NCBI GenBank assembly: GCA_024180945.1
Contig: JAKSGN010000006.1
Location: 744,001 to 808,000, forward strand
Reading direction: 5' to 3'
Length of the DNA: 64,000 nt
Origin: Macrophomina tecta
Lineage: Eukaryota; Ascomycota; Dothideomycetes; Botryosphaeriales; Botryosphaeriaceae
Shown: positions 35,056-46,629 of the stretch, piece after piece
How positions within the stretch are numbered: the first letter of the stretch is position 1
Layout: every line of letters begins with the position of its first letter
The notes under the pieces: generated by a model
Seen by the model: the letters and a program-made list of their open reading frames with translations, nothing else
Databases searched by the model: none
What the model was told of the DNA's origin: nothing
Position numbers and translations under genes: made by a program

Positions 35056-35294
35056 GGTGCAAATCTGATTTTCAGGATGTGAGTTGAAAGTTGTGGAGGA
35101 GCCCTAGACGGAGAAGAAAATGTGACCGACCCTGAGTGCCAAGACGTTCGGCAGCCCTTATCAGTTATCGCCGCATCAGCAAGACGCGTCCACCCTTGCA
35201 TCTGACGACGCGACTTCACCCCCGCTGCGTCTGCGAACACCAACGCAGCGCTGACACCCCATCACCGCTTCAAATCCGTCATCGTGCAGTCGCC
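35056..35294. promoter_or_regulatory. Shared promoter of CMS1 and CENP-T
   Basis: 239 nt between divergent start codons. No motif is assigned. Confidence 0.55.
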
Positions 35295-37287
35295 ATGGCC
35301 GAACCTCCGCCCAAACGAGTGCGCACTACGCCATCTAGAGCCTCCGATAACGATGGCGCAATTACCAACACGGCCACAGACAGCGTCACTCCCCAAGCTC
35401 ATGTACGTCTCGCGCAATGCTATCCAGACTGCTTTACTGACCTCGGATGTCCGACGTACAGCTCCGTGCGCTTGCCAACGTGCTCTATCAACAACAGACC
35501 CGAACACCTCAGCGAGCCGCCAGCGCCGGCCCAAGTCGCACCCCCGGGACCGTAAACCGCACTCCCAGAACCAACACCCGCCAGTTCCCCGTCGCGCGGC
35601 GGGTGGGTGCGCCGACAACGCCACATGCTATCCGCGCGCTCCAAGCGCGGCGTGATGCGGCGCTGGCAGCTTCCGGCGCACGGGCGAACAGGCGGCGCAG
35701 CGGACTGCAGGAGAGAGCAACGCCGCGAGACATTCTGAGGGCGCTGAGTCGGCGTGAGTGAACATCGCATATAAACAGCGAGAAACTATAAGTTGACGTG
35801 GTTTAGGGTTGGCGCCAATATCACAGCCGATCGTGCCGTCTCCGGATGTCCCCCAATCTACACGGCCGAGAGTTGGAGACGATGATTTCGATGACGGACC
35901 GGATATTCCTCGCCCACGGCTGTCTATGCCACTGAACGGGGATGACGATAGTTTCCATGAGGCACCGCCGCGGTTGTCAATGGCGTTGGAAGATGTGGAG
36001 GATGCGACAATTCAGTCTATTGAGGGCGGACGGCGCGCAGTGAGCGAAGATCCTCGGCCAAGGCTCTCCATGGCGCGGTTGAGACTTAGCGAGAGATTTG
36101 GAGACGAGATGGACGCTCTGAGTGAGCATGGTGCGGAGCTCTATGATGAGACGATAGGACCGTTGGTGTTCAACGGCGAGGCCGAAGACGCGTTGGGTGA
36201 AGAGCTCACGAATAGGTTTGGGGACGAGTAAGTTTCATGCTGGCTGTACTCCCTTAGGCTGTATACTGACTTCGCCGCATAGCGATACCACACAAGAGCT
36301 TCGTGCAATGCTCGCTTCTCGTAGGCGCTCCCGCCTCAGCGACATCAATATTCCCGCGGGTGGCAATCTCGATGAGGAACCGACTTTTCGCTTCACAATG
36401 CCTACCCGCTCTCGCGATCCATCGATTCTAGTTACTGGGCAGGACGACGACGACGACGACGACGATGATGATGATGTAGACAAAAATGAGGTTGGGGATG
36501 TCTTAGGGGAGGAAGCGACAGCGGCACCAGTGGAAGACGACGAGGAAGAAGCCGATTATGAGACTGACCCTGAGGCCGAGCTTGGGCAAGAAATGGAAGT
36601 CGATGAAGCACAAGCGCCAAACCTTCGCCGGCCTTCCATTCCACGTACCGTTTCGCCTGTCGTCCAGTCGAAGAAGCAAGCACAGGCTCACCGTCAATCC
36701 CTCAAGCTGTCCCGCTACGGGACGCCGTATCCATCTCTACCTTCCAGCGTTGTTAAACGCTTGGCTACCAGCTTTGCACGGCTACACAGTGGACCTACGA
36801 CGAAACTTGGTAAAGACACACTGGACGCTATCTCGCAGGCTTCGGACTGGTTCTTTGAGCAAGTCGGTCAAGATTTGGCCAGTTATGCTGAGCATGCGGG
36901 CCGCAAAACTATTGAGGAGGCGGATGTGGTGGCTCTAATGAGCAGGTAAGGAATTGCTGTTTCTCTTTTCACCCTTCCCGCTTTGGTTGTACGATCGCCA
37001 TGACAGATCTACAAGTTGCCATGCCCATGAATTATAGTAGCAAGTCGCTTCCTACGGATCCCACCACCCCAAAGCTTCAGGGAGTCATGAAACTGATCAA
37101 TCTTCCTTCTAGACAACGCCAAATCAGCGCGTCGACCACACCTTTCTCGCTGGCGCAGAAGCACCTTCCCCGCGAGTTAGTCCAGGAAATACGTATGCCG
37201 CGGGCGGCACCCAAATCCAAGCGCTCCGCTGGTCGGAAGAGGTCTAGGATGGAGATGGAAACGATTGATGAGGAAGGCGAGGAGTGA
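35295..37287 (+). CDS. CENP-T: Centromere protein T (histone-fold, inner kinetochore)
   Basis: CENP-T (yeast Cnn1, fission yeast Cnp20) links centromeric chromatin to the Ndc80 complex. Exons are 35295..35402, 35462..35753, 35807..36227, 36283..36945 and 37113..37287, giving 552 residues (introns 59, 53, 55 and 167 nt). A basic Thr/Pro-rich N-terminus ends in RRSGLQERATPRDILRALSR, a block typical of the family. Repeated RPRLSM/PPRLSM segments and a long acidic region follow, including an Asp run near 36444-36476. The C-terminal histone fold reads SRYGTPYPSLPSSVVKRLAT, LDAISQASDWFFEQVGQDLA, and YAEHAGRKTIEEADVVALMS, joined across the last intron to RQRQISASTTPFSLAQKHLP. Its 3' end faces that of SHY1 at 85 nt. 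Confidence 0.92.
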
Positions 37288-37372
37288 GTGGAGGCTAGAT
37301 GGGATTTCCTGGACAGGTTCCAGAGAAATGCCTAATTCTTATTTTCGTACATTTCGCGCAAGCTGAACGCGA

Positions 37373-38739
37373 TCACCACTCCCTGCTCTGACGAACACGG
37401 CGTGCGACGCCGCCGGCAGGCTTCTTGATGACCATCCAGAGCATGACAGATGTTGCTGCCGAGAGGGCGTACCTGGGAGACGTCAGCTTTTTCTGTTGGA
37501 TGTTTCTTCATTTTCGATGATACCCGTGAGGAATATGAGGTGGAATAGAATAAGGCCCCAGCGGTGGATAAGATTAAAGCGGATAGCATACCATGTGAAG
37601 ATGTATTGCGTGTGATTGTTGCGAAGGTTGACTTCTGCCGCCCTGCCAATAGGAATGCCTTTGTCTGCGCGTGTCATGGATTCAATGAGATCAGGCTCTA
37701 AAATATTCGAGTTTCATCAGTAACTTCGCCCCGGCATCCTGTGGCAATTCATCAGGCGAACAGTGTCACACCCCTGTGACCCAGATGGTGCGAATGCAGG
37801 TAGGAATAACGTACTCATTGTCTCCTCGATCCACACAGGCTGCGTCCCCGCCCATTCGGCCATCTCCTCGACGTCTGGGAAATACCAGACGCCCCTCGCC
37901 GGCTGGTTGTCGGGTGTGAACGTATTCTTCTTCCACGGCTCCCGCAGCAAGCCCTGCACCGTCACCTCGCCGCGCGGCAGCGCCGCCGGATCTCTGTCCC
38001 TCTGCGCCTTCTTCGTCTTCGGGATCCACCCCCTGTTCACCAGGATCGACGCGCTTCCTCCTCTCGCATCCGTCCGCTCCAGCGGCGTGATGACCAGATA
38101 CCCGTCCTCACCTTCGTTCAGCCGCGGACCCACCAGCATCTCCTTATCGTGATTCAGCATGCCCGTCGCATAGACGCGGCGGTAGTCGAAGTCGGCGATG
38201 GCGGTGGGGTCGATGCGCGGGGGCAGCGGGAGGGGCGGTTGGATCAGGCGGTCCTCGAAGCGCGCGATCAAGTCGGTCTTCCAGCCCAGGCGTTGGACTT
38301 GCCATGTGCCGAGGGCGAAAGCGGTGATAGGGATGAGAGCTGAGATGTACTGTTAGTCATGGGTCTCCGATATAAATACTAGTTTAGTTGTTCCCGCTCG
38401 AATTTGAGGATTGCAAAGCTTGTGGGCTTTTTGGTGCCGTGCAATACCTAGTATAATCAAGCCCGGTCCATGCCGCCTCCCTGTCTTGACGAGCTGCGCC
38501 GGCTGGTCAACGATCGAGCTGAATGTGGGATCGTCACCGGGCTGCGGTCCTGGAGTTTGCTGCGTGCTCTGGAAGCGGCACTGCTGTGTCCTCCGCGGCT
38601 GCTGCGGCCGCTGGGCGCATTGCGGGCAGCGCCATTGTGGGCGTCGCGGGGTTATCTGGGAAAGACTGCGTAGCCCAAGGCCCGCGGGCCGAGTGAATTG
38701 GCGCAGCAAACGATGCGGCGCGCTCATAGTTGGTGGCAT
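37373..38739 (-). CDS. SHY1: SURF1/Shy1 cytochrome c oxidase assembly factor
   Basis: Mitochondrial inner-membrane protein that helps insert heme a into Cox1. Four exons, 38448..38739, 37815..38339, 37592..37697 and 37373..37472, give 243 residues (introns 108, 117 and 119 nt). The N-terminus is an Arg/Gln/Pro-rich presequence (LLRQFTRPAGLGLRSLSQI). The first membrane helix has the family start ALIPITAFALGTWQVQRLGW. The intermembrane-space domain includes DFDYRRVYATGMLNHDKEML, GYLVITPLERT, ILVNRGWIPKTKK and GVWYFPDVEEMAEW. The last exon supplies helix two, WYALSAATSVMLWMVIKKP. It is somewhat short for the family, mainly in the middle. An internal ATG at 38727 is an alternative start. It is divergent from VMA22 over 153 nt. 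Confidence 0.93.
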
Positions 38740-38892
38740 CGTGTGGCGGAGATGTGCAGAGGAGCAGAGCTGCTGGGGTTTCCCGAGACGTGATCTTCAA
38801 GGCGTAGGGCTGAAGATTCCCTAGCGCGGGAACGTCATGGGGTCCCTGCTGCTGTTGGCTTTCCCCGAAGCTTCAACAACATACCTTCGAAG
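38740..38892. promoter_or_regulatory. Shared promoter of SHY1 and VMA22
   Basis: 153 nt between divergent start codons, the tightest head-to-head pair in the window; the promoters must overlap or lie within the leaders. Confidence 0.6.
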
Positions 38893-39749
38893 ATGACAGA
38901 CATGCTGCCGACCCCAAGAGCGACACCAGAAGCTGAAGAGAAGCTTATTGTGGACGATGCCCGCGCAAAGCTCGAAAATGCGCTTGATGAGTTGTTGAAG
39001 CAGTACCTGCTACTGCTCGACCAGTACACTCAGGCCCGCCAGCAGCTCTCGTCTGACCTCTCCGCTGTAATATTCCCGCCCAGCACTCACAGTCCTCAAT
39101 CTCTAATTGCTAACCTCATTGAATAGGGCTTTATATCTCTCGCGCAAGCAAATTTCAATGCGTCGAACCGCGTCCGCTATGGCCAAGACTTCTATGACGA
39201 ACGTATGCAGGCGCTACGCCGAGTGTAAGGGTCTTTCTTCGCTTTACTAGAAAGCCGGATACTGATTGACACTACATCAGGACCATCGAGGAGAACGGAG
39301 CTAAGCTCAATCGATCAATCCATCTTCTTGACCCACCCACCCAGTCCACAGCCAACCCGAGCAAGCTCGCCCCCTCCAAGGCACAGAAAACAGAGAAAGA
39401 TACTAGAGAGGAACATTCCGATATTGTGTCCGCATCCATAGCCAAGCTTGATCTTGACGCCGACGCCGACACTCAAACCGTACCACCTACGTCCATACCT
39501 GAAGAAGAGAAGGAGGATGACAAGTCAAGCAAGAAGCAGTCGAAGAGAAATGGCCAGAAATCAAGGCCAGATGATCCAATTCGGTGGTTCGGTATCCTTG
39601 TACCGCCAGCTTTGCGCAGTGCTCAGGGTAGCTTCGTACGGGCCGTGGAAAGCTCAGTGCCTAACCTGGTTGATCTAGCGACGGAAATGCGAGAGCTGGA
39701 GATTGAGATTGGGCGCACAAGAAAGGCTATCAGGAAGAACGGAGCTTGA
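38893..39749 (+). CDS. VMA22: V-ATPase assembly factor Vma22 (CCDC115-like)
   Basis: ER-associated factor that helps assemble the Vo sector of the vacuolar H+-ATPase. Three exons, 38893..39066, 39127..39224 and 39281..39749, encode 246 residues (introns 60 and 56 nt). The conserved N-terminal coiled coil is LENALDELLKQYLLLLDQYT; exon 2 opens GFISLAQANFNASNRVRYGQ and continues DFYDERMQALRRV. An acidic/basic variable linker (EEEKEDDKSSKKQSKRNGQK) leads to the signature PIRWFGILVPPALRSAQGSF and the closing helix LATEMRELEIEIGRTRKAIR. Donor choice at 39225 (GTAAGG) keeps the frame into TIEENGAKLNRS. With RAV2 at the left edge, this is the second V-ATPase assembly gene in the window. Confidence 0.9.
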
Positions 39750-40104
39750 AATGCGAAGGCTGGCTTTCGACAAGGTCGTGTGGTACGCTTCGTCTGCCAC
39801 GGAAAAGGAATGATTACATTTCAGGAGAGGAATTCAAGGGGATATTGCGAGCACTGAGGCTGAGGCAAGTCTCAAAAGAGGGCGCTTGTATAATCCTAAC
39901 ATTTACCTAAGTTCAAATACCTGCAGAGGGTATGTCACCAGACCTGTGTGAAGACAAACCCCAAACCCAGCTCTACTCCTAACTACGCAGTAATCTTTCT
40001 CACATTTAGACTACTTGTGGCCGACATCTGAGCTTCAAGCATTTTCCGTCTTCCGCTCTGAACCTCTGAGCCTTACGATCCCCGCTCAATACAATTTCAG
40101 GACT
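39750..40104. other. Convergent spacer between VMA22 and the DeoC gene
   Basis: 355 nt between two 3' ends; I see nothing in it beyond 3' flanks. Confidence 0.5.
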
Positions 40105-41573
40105 CTAGTAGCCAGCACCGATCTCTCCACCCTTTTTACCCTCTCCAACAACACCATTGGCACCCACCGCCTCCCTCGCCTCCTTCAAAATCGCCACACC
40201 CGAACTTGTCCCAATTCTCTCAGCACCCGCCAGCAGCACTGCCCTCGCACTCTCCAGCCCCCTCACACCACCGCTCGCCTTCACCCACATCCTCTCCTTC
40301 CCCTCGTCCCTCCCCACCGCCTTGATCGTCCCGACCATCGTGCGCACGTCCTCGACGCTAGCGCCCCTGCCGTTGAAACCCGTCGACGTCTTGACGCAGT
40401 CGATGCCCGCATACGCAGCCAGCGTGGTAGCAGCGACGATGTCGGCGGTGGACAGCTGCGAGGTCTCGAGGATCAACTTGATGGGCGTGGGCAGTGTGGC
40501 GGCGCGGAGGGTGATGAGCTCGGTGTAGACAGCAGCGTACTGCTTGGCCAGCAGCTGCGGGTAGTTGATAACGACGTCAAGCTCCGAGGCGCCGGCGGCG
40601 ACGGCGTCGGTTGCCTCCCTGTTCAGTGCTGTATCAGTTCTGTGCGGGGGCTCGGGAAGGCTCAGAAGAGGGGAAGTGGTGCATACTTGACTTTCTCCTC
40701 AGTGGTGTAGGTGCCTTCGTGGAAGCCAACGACGCAGGCTACACCGACGCCGGTGCCTTCGAGGTTGGTGATGGCACGCGGGACCCAATTGAGGCGGACA
40801 CAGACGGTCTGGAGGTAATGAGGTTAGCACGTGTACATAGGGTTGGAACAGTAACTGTAGCAGTGAATGGATCAGACGGGAGAAAGCTGTAGAAGAGCTT
40901 GGAGTGACATTCCACAGCGAGAAGAGAATATTCAACTGCAACCTCCGCGAGCGCTATAGCACGCAAACTATGTTTTCAAGATATTGCAGTTGCGATACAA
41001 TGCAGGAAAGTGAAGATGCTGTGCCAGACATGGTTCACGGGAAGTTGAAGCATGTGGTAGGTCCATATGAGAGTAAGGAAATAGTACGAGTCCCAAAAAA
41101 TGGTATAGTCCACTTTCGAGTTTGTAGCATGTTACAACAATGAATTCGAGGGTGGTGGGACAGAGTAGAAGGCAAAGCGATGACCGATTCAAGTAGTACA
41201 AAGGGACGTTTGAAGGAAGAAGCAAATAATAGCGGCTGGAGAAGATATCCGAGACGGGCAATAACGAACAGAAAGTGTATCCTCCTCCAAAGCGGAAGAG
41301 ATTGACAAAGATTCAATTATCGATAGCAAAGCAGAATCAATGGCTTACCGCAAACTTATCCTTCTTTGCCTCTTCACATAGTGCATCAATCTGAGCCTCC
41401 GTAGCGTCGAGCTTCAGCAGGGTGTGATCGACAGTCTTAGCCAGGCTCTCCAGGGTGAGGCTGGACACCAGGCCCTTGCCAGCGGTCTCGTCGATCACCA
41501 ACTTTCGTTGCACCTCCTCCGCCAGCTTCTGCCAGTCGGCATCGGTCGAAGGTGCAGTCGAAATAAGTGGCAT
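40105..41573 (-). CDS. Deoxyribose-phosphate aldolase (DeoC family)
   Basis: Cleaves 2-deoxyribose 5-phosphate to glyceraldehyde 3-phosphate and acetaldehyde in deoxynucleoside catabolism. Three exons, 41349..41573, 40687..40808 and 40105..40618, give 286 residues. The TIM-barrel enzyme shows LAKTVDHTLLKLDATEAQID near the start, FATVCVRLNWVPRAITNLEG across the first junction, then VACVVGFHEGTYTTEEKV, GASELDVVINYPQLLAKQYA, and CVKTSTGFNGRGAS. The Schiff-base lysine lies in MWVKASGGVRGLESA. The Gly-rich C-terminal end is not conserved. The first intron is 540 nt, the longest in the window, while the second is 68 nt; both keep the frame. The protein is a little longer than bacterial DeoC because of an N-terminal extension. 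Confidence 0.93.
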
Positions 41574-42513
41574 TTTGGCAGATTTGTAGCTGCGGCGGTC
41601 GATGTGATTGTGCGTAGTGAGCGTGCTTTGTGGATGTATGCAATGTCTTGCTATGGCGCTGTTTGCGCAGTGAGGGGTGCGCTAGCTCTCGAAGGTGGGA
41701 TGGCGTGGAGGAAAAAGTGGCTTGCACGCGGGGCATCATGGCTCCTTTAAATCGATAGGAACTAAACCAAGGACTTACACGAGCCGTTACGGCGAAAAAT
41801 CGCACAGAGCAGAGGGGCACGTGGGAAAATTAAAACACGGGCGCCGCAAAGTGCCACATACAGAAGGTGGGACCTGCGTTCCTGTGTGGCATTTCACTGG
41901 ATTGAGTTTAGCTGTGGGGTGGTGGAAGCGGAGATACTGGAGACACACCGGCCATCGGTGGGCGCCGGTGGCCGTCGGCGCCGTCAGGTTGTCATAAATC
42001 ATGATTCACGTCCGCAAGATCCTGGGCTGGGGCACTCAAAAGTTTTGGTCGAGAAACTGAGTTACAAGGCCGCGAGAGCATGTTGTAGGTATCCTCGATG
42101 CTACAAACGGGTCCTCGCCCCCAGCCAAAGCAAAGGAGGCTCATGGGAATGTCATCATCTCCCCTCCCAGCATGCGTTATACACAAAAGCACAGAGGAAA
42201 AAGAAAGGGAAGGAGAGAGCTTTGACGCGCTAGAACCAGCAGCACACGCGGGAGAAAAAGCGTAATCATGTCGCCAAGATATCCGGAACTCCTGATTTTG
42301 TTCGATTCAGCCGCTTCGCAGCAGTGCTGGCTTGCTTCGCATTCGGTAACCAGGATGGATCCCTCTTCTATCCTGCAAGGTGATTCCGTGTGGTCTCTAA
42401 CACGCCATTTTTGAAAGTCCATGAATTTCGTGTCCCTTGGAGAAGCAACCGCCACCGCCGTAGATTTTTCACACCATCTCCTGCATCGCCCCTAGCTCAT
42501 CGCTGCGAGCAAT
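41574..42513. other. DeoC upstream region and RPS27 3' flank
   Basis: 940 nt between two minus-strand genes. No exon is supported; frames are short and without motifs. Confidence 0.5.
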
Positions 42514-43042
42514 TTACTTCCTCCTGAATGAGCAGCCCTCGGTGAGACGGGCCTTGCCACCAGTGGGCTGGCACAGGACCTGCGAGCAGCCCTGGCAGAC
42601 GACGACAGTCTGGGCGTGCGAGAAGACGGTGGTTATGGTGAAGCAGCCGGGGCACTTGACGTCCATGAAGAAGGAGCGGGGGCCGGGGACAAGAGTCTTG
42701 CAATGGGTCAGCCTACGCCCAGCGTGCGAGGGACTGGAGAATGCCAACCTTGAGCTTGTGCTTGCGGGCCTCGGCCGCGGGAGTAGGGTTGAGGAGATCA
42801 ACGGCGAGAACCTGCACGCGAAAAATTGTCAGCACCAGGTTCCCGTCGTTCCCATGTCGCATCGCCAACAGCAGGCCCCAATGGGCTCAGGCCGGCCGAG
42901 TGTCGTTCCCATTGCAGAAGCAAACGCGTGTCGTCAAGGTCGGTCGCGGGTCGTGTCCATGTCGTGTGCTTCGTGCAGCGGGTCGATTCGCCACCTTTTC
43001 CTCCTCCTCCTGCGGGCGCGTGTGGAGGGTCAGGCTCACCAT
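42514..43042 (-). CDS. RPS27: 40S ribosomal protein eS27
   Basis: Zinc-ribbon protein of the small ribosomal subunit, 82 residues. Exons are 43040..43042 (just the ATG), 42749..42811 and 42514..42696 (introns 228 and 52 nt). Joined it reads [20 protein letters not shown] then [18 protein letters not shown], with the second zinc pair in [17 protein letters not shown] and the end [10 protein letters not shown]. The start codon is isolated because the intron follows it directly (ATG then GTGAGC), a placement also seen in eL37 here. The first intron is long for this genome, as is common in ribosomal-protein genes; I found no box C/D snoRNA in it. Length and zinc ligands are normal. Confidence 0.94.
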
Positions 43043-44548
43043 CTTGGCAGTTGACGAGGATCACTGGGTTGCTGTTTCCTAGGCTGGTCGGCGCGGAGGC
43101 GTTTGGAAATGGAAGCAGCGGGTGCAGGTGATAGTCGATGGAGTTCCGGAGGGAAGAAGAGCGCAAGACAAGGCGGCCGGTCGGTTGTTAAAACCACAGG
43201 TGCGAAATGCCTCGTCTAAAATCCCGCTTTGGGCGACTAGCGCCAGAAATGGCTTCCCGCACGCCTTCCGCTCTGCTGCACGACCACGCCACCAGATAAT
43301 CACCGCCTGCAAATTCTCAGTTCGCCTCCTCACGGACTGCATCTAACTCATTGCTTCTCGGCTTCTGCGATTGCTGACAAAATCCGGCACAGACTGGGGC
43401 CATCGCAGGCAATGCCCCTCGCCACCCCGTGACCAGACACCGCCCGGACACTTCTGGAGACCGCCCGTGAACTGGCTCACGCATTCGCCTCTTGCCGTTG
43501 GCTTCAGCAGAGAGGGTCCGCGTTTACAGAATTGCCATCTGCTAGCCAACCCGGTATCGAACCCCATCAGCAATGCCAACATTGGCCCCAAAGATATTCT
43601 TTGTATCTGGCAAAAGCTCGCTAGAGCACCCTGATGGTTCATCCCAGCAGAAACCGTGCCCTCGTCAATTCTGCTCTCAAGACCATGATTCCGTTGTCAC
43701 AGGGTCCAGTTCTGGCTTTTGATCGCCCAGACTGCATGTTACAAGTGAGAGGGCCACCGTCTGCACCGGCCGAAGGGCTTTCACCGCCTTGGCGCCCCAG
43801 CTTAATGATGCAGCCTCGAACACAGTCCATTGTTTGTCCATGTAGGCTCCGAATCCTTTTAGTCCTTCGACTGATGCCGTGTTCTTTGCGTCTATACCAT
43901 GTGCCAGAGCCTGGAGGTCTGTCCATTGAGCGTTCTGGTCAAGCATGCCGTGTGGACCCGAGACCCCGCAGATGATTCATCAAGTCATTACCTGAGGGGT
44001 GCTGCAGCCTGTGCTTAGCGCCAACCACCGTCTGTGGAAACCAGGCTCTACGGCAACGAACAGTAGCTTCAATGCACATGCATGCCTGAATATTCCTCCA
44101 AATTCTTCGTCCCCCATCAATCAAGTTTGGAAACGGGAACGGTGCCTCACCTTCGAGCTACCTGTTAGCGCCTACTTGCCAGTATATACAACGTGTAGTG
44201 GGCTCTATTTCCTATGGTAATGCGCAGCGCAGAATTGGAGAAAGGACGTGAAAGCTTGTTAAACAGTATGGCCAGCACTGGCTGCGTTCAAGAGTGGGCA
44301 CATGGCTTCTCAACAGCGTGCAAATCCACGCGAAGTGATTCGCCATCGTCCCATGTAGAAGATCGCACATGCAGCGGCGACGGCAAGCATCCGTGCGTTA
44401 CGCATCTCGGCCTCCGGATCTTCTCCAATATTTTGCCAACGACCTCCGTCACCTCGGCCTTTCTCTCTCCCTTTCCACCACGCTCGACTTGACGCTTTCA
44501 CCCTACCGGTTTTCCCTCCAACCAAGTCCATCAACAAACATTATCACT
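43043..44548. other. Divergent region between RPS27 and MIX17
   Basis: About 1.5 kb. It must hold both promoters. A minus-strand 89-codon frame at 43677..43946 (MLDQNAQWTDLQALAHGIDA) looks coding-like but matches nothing I know. Nothing else is recognised. Confidence 0.45.
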
Positions 44549-45262
44549 ATGCCTCGCCAGTCCCGTGGTTCCGCTCCTCCTCGCCGCTCTGCGCCTGCCC
44601 CGGCGCCCGCCAGGCCCACCGTTGCCAGCGCGCACCCGCCTCCCTCGCAATCGCGTCCTGCTTCGACCGCCGCCCACCCGCCTGCCACCCAGCAGGCCCC
44701 CCCGCCGCAGGCCCAGGCCCCTCAACAGCAGGGACCAGGTCTCTTTGGCCAGATGGCTAGCACCGCTGCGTAAGTAGTGTTCATATCCCGGCACAGCCGC
44801 CAGCGCAAAGAGACGGAAAGCTATGAAGGCCGCTCGCCTCCAACGTCGCCACGGCCTCGGCTATGGCTTGGAGGCCGATGTATGCAGCAAATTTCCATCA
44901 AATGAAGCATATGCGGCAATGGCACATCGCGAGCAGCTCCTTCAAAGGACCAGGCGCATACGTCATTCAAAGAACAATATACTAACACATCTCACAGCGG
45001 TGTCGCTGTCGGCTCCTCCATCGGCCACGCTATCGGTGGCTTCTTTGGCGGCGGGTCCTCCGCGCCCGCCGAGGCCCAGCAGCAGCAGGCTGGCGTTGAC
45101 AGCTACGGCAACGCGCAACAGCAGCAGCAGAGCACCGGCGTGTGCGCACAGGACATCAACAACTTCAGGAAGTGCATGGACGAGAACCAGGGCTCCCTGA
45201 CCATCTGCGGCTGGTATCTCGACCAGCTGAAGGCCTGCCAGCAGGCCGCGAGCCAGTACTAG
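44549..45262 (+). CDS. MIX17: Mix17/CHCHD2-type twin CX9C mitochondrial protein
   Basis: Intermembrane-space protein of the CHCHD2/CHCHD10 group, imported through Mia40 and linked to respiratory-chain and cristae upkeep. Two exons, 44549..44769 and 44998..45262, encode 162... by count 161 residues (228-nt intron). The N-terminus is Arg/Ser/Pro/Ala/Gln-rich, as usual. Then come GLFGQMASTAAGVAVGSSIG and HAIGGFFGGGSS, a Gly-rich hydrophobic stretch typical of the family. The C-terminal CHCH domain has a perfect twin CX9C: CAQDINNFRKC and CGWYLDQLKAC, spaced by 10 residues. Gln runs lie before the CHCH domain. Its 3' end converges on RPS9. Confidence 0.92.
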
Positions 45263-46629
45263 GCGGGGAGAGTGCTAGTGAATGAGGGGTGGATTTCTCG
45301 CGTGTGATATCAAAGATCGGAGAGCGTTCTGTAACGTTAAAAAAGAAACTGCTATCAGCAGGGGAAAATATCCACTCTACTACTGTTAATTATCGGCGAC
45401 TATTGCGTGCTGCTTCCCTTCTCCATGTTCGTCAAGATCACACTCTTCTTGAGTTGAGAGGGTGCTGCAGTGAACTGCTTAGACCCATGGCTAGCTCAAT
45501 AGTCCGGGCGGTCTATCAAGCTGCCTCATTCGTAACGATGCTGCAGGGTATGCACAGTCGCTACTACCATCCGCTCACGCTGTCCAGTGATGGCAAGCTG
45601 TCCTCGATCAGCTTGAGAATGGAGCTCGCGCTAAAAGGACGATGAAAGTACGAATAATGGGCACCCTACTCTTTTGGTTTCTTTATCCGTCACCGCCTTG
45701 TCCTCTTACAGGTTAGGCTCAGCACTGCTCAGCCTCGCGAATTAAGCGACTGTACTATTTCCTCGCCTTGCACACGAGCAGCCAACCCGCACTGGTTAAG
45801 AAGGTGCAGTTTTCGCCAGCTGAAGTGGAAAGCAGTGGAGGCATATGAATAAAGCCCTTTCACGTATCAATAATTCCATGTTCCGATACAAGAGCTGCCT
45901 GATCGTGTAAGTGTGCGCACAACCATATCCGTCCCCACATTACTATACGCAGCAAAGAGAGAGATGAATAGCAAGACTAGATAATGGCCTGCTCTCTTGA
46001 TTAGCGGCCCCCGTCACAGGGCCTGGAGAGGGATATGAGATATATTTGGTCATAGAACAGACTCATTAGAGGGTGAATCAATGAAAAGTCGCGCGATGTC
46101 CCAATTAGGAAATGTAATTGGCACAGCGGCTCCTCCATCAAAATCGCGTACGCGTCGCAAGATCAGAGACCAGGCGCATAGCATGCGCCAGACCTTTCTC
46201 TCGTTGAACTCTTGCTTTTGAAAGCGGTGGGCAAGTGATGGTTTTGCGTCGGCGCCTGTCCTTACGACTCGGCAAGGGAAGTGAGCGGAGGGGATTTGAG
46301 AGGCGACGCTTGCATATAGAAGACCAGGAGCTTGTTGATTTGATATATTATGGCAGGGGAGTTTAAATTTCAGTAAAGATGAAATGGTCTCAGAATGCGC
46401 GTTTGAGGATATCATGCAATAATCTTCATTCCACGCTACCGAAGCTTACTCCAACGCGGGAATACTGTGGATAGAGAAGGGTCGTGATAGAACCGGGGCA
46501 CCTTTTTTGATTCGCATATCTACTTTTTCCAGATATGCATTCCGGACACCGTGCTGAGGTAGAATCCCATGCCCCAATTCCAGAATCCGGACCTGTTCGA
46601 CCAAACCGCCATCATGATTTTGGAAGAAT
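45263..46629. other. Convergent spacer between MIX17 and RPS9
   Basis: About 1.4 kb. A 118-codon frame near 45289-45645 has no ATG at its start and no motif. AT content is higher than in the genes. No RNA gene is recognised. Confidence 0.5.

Noticed and set aside
43345..43365. Resemblance to the start of U2 snRNA (TTGCTTCTCGGC)
   Set aside because: Similarity stops after about 12 bases; the conserved U2 branch-site-pairing region does not follow.
45289..45645. 118-codon frame after MIX17
   Set aside because: Begins with a non-ATG codon directly in the MIX17 3' region; no motif.
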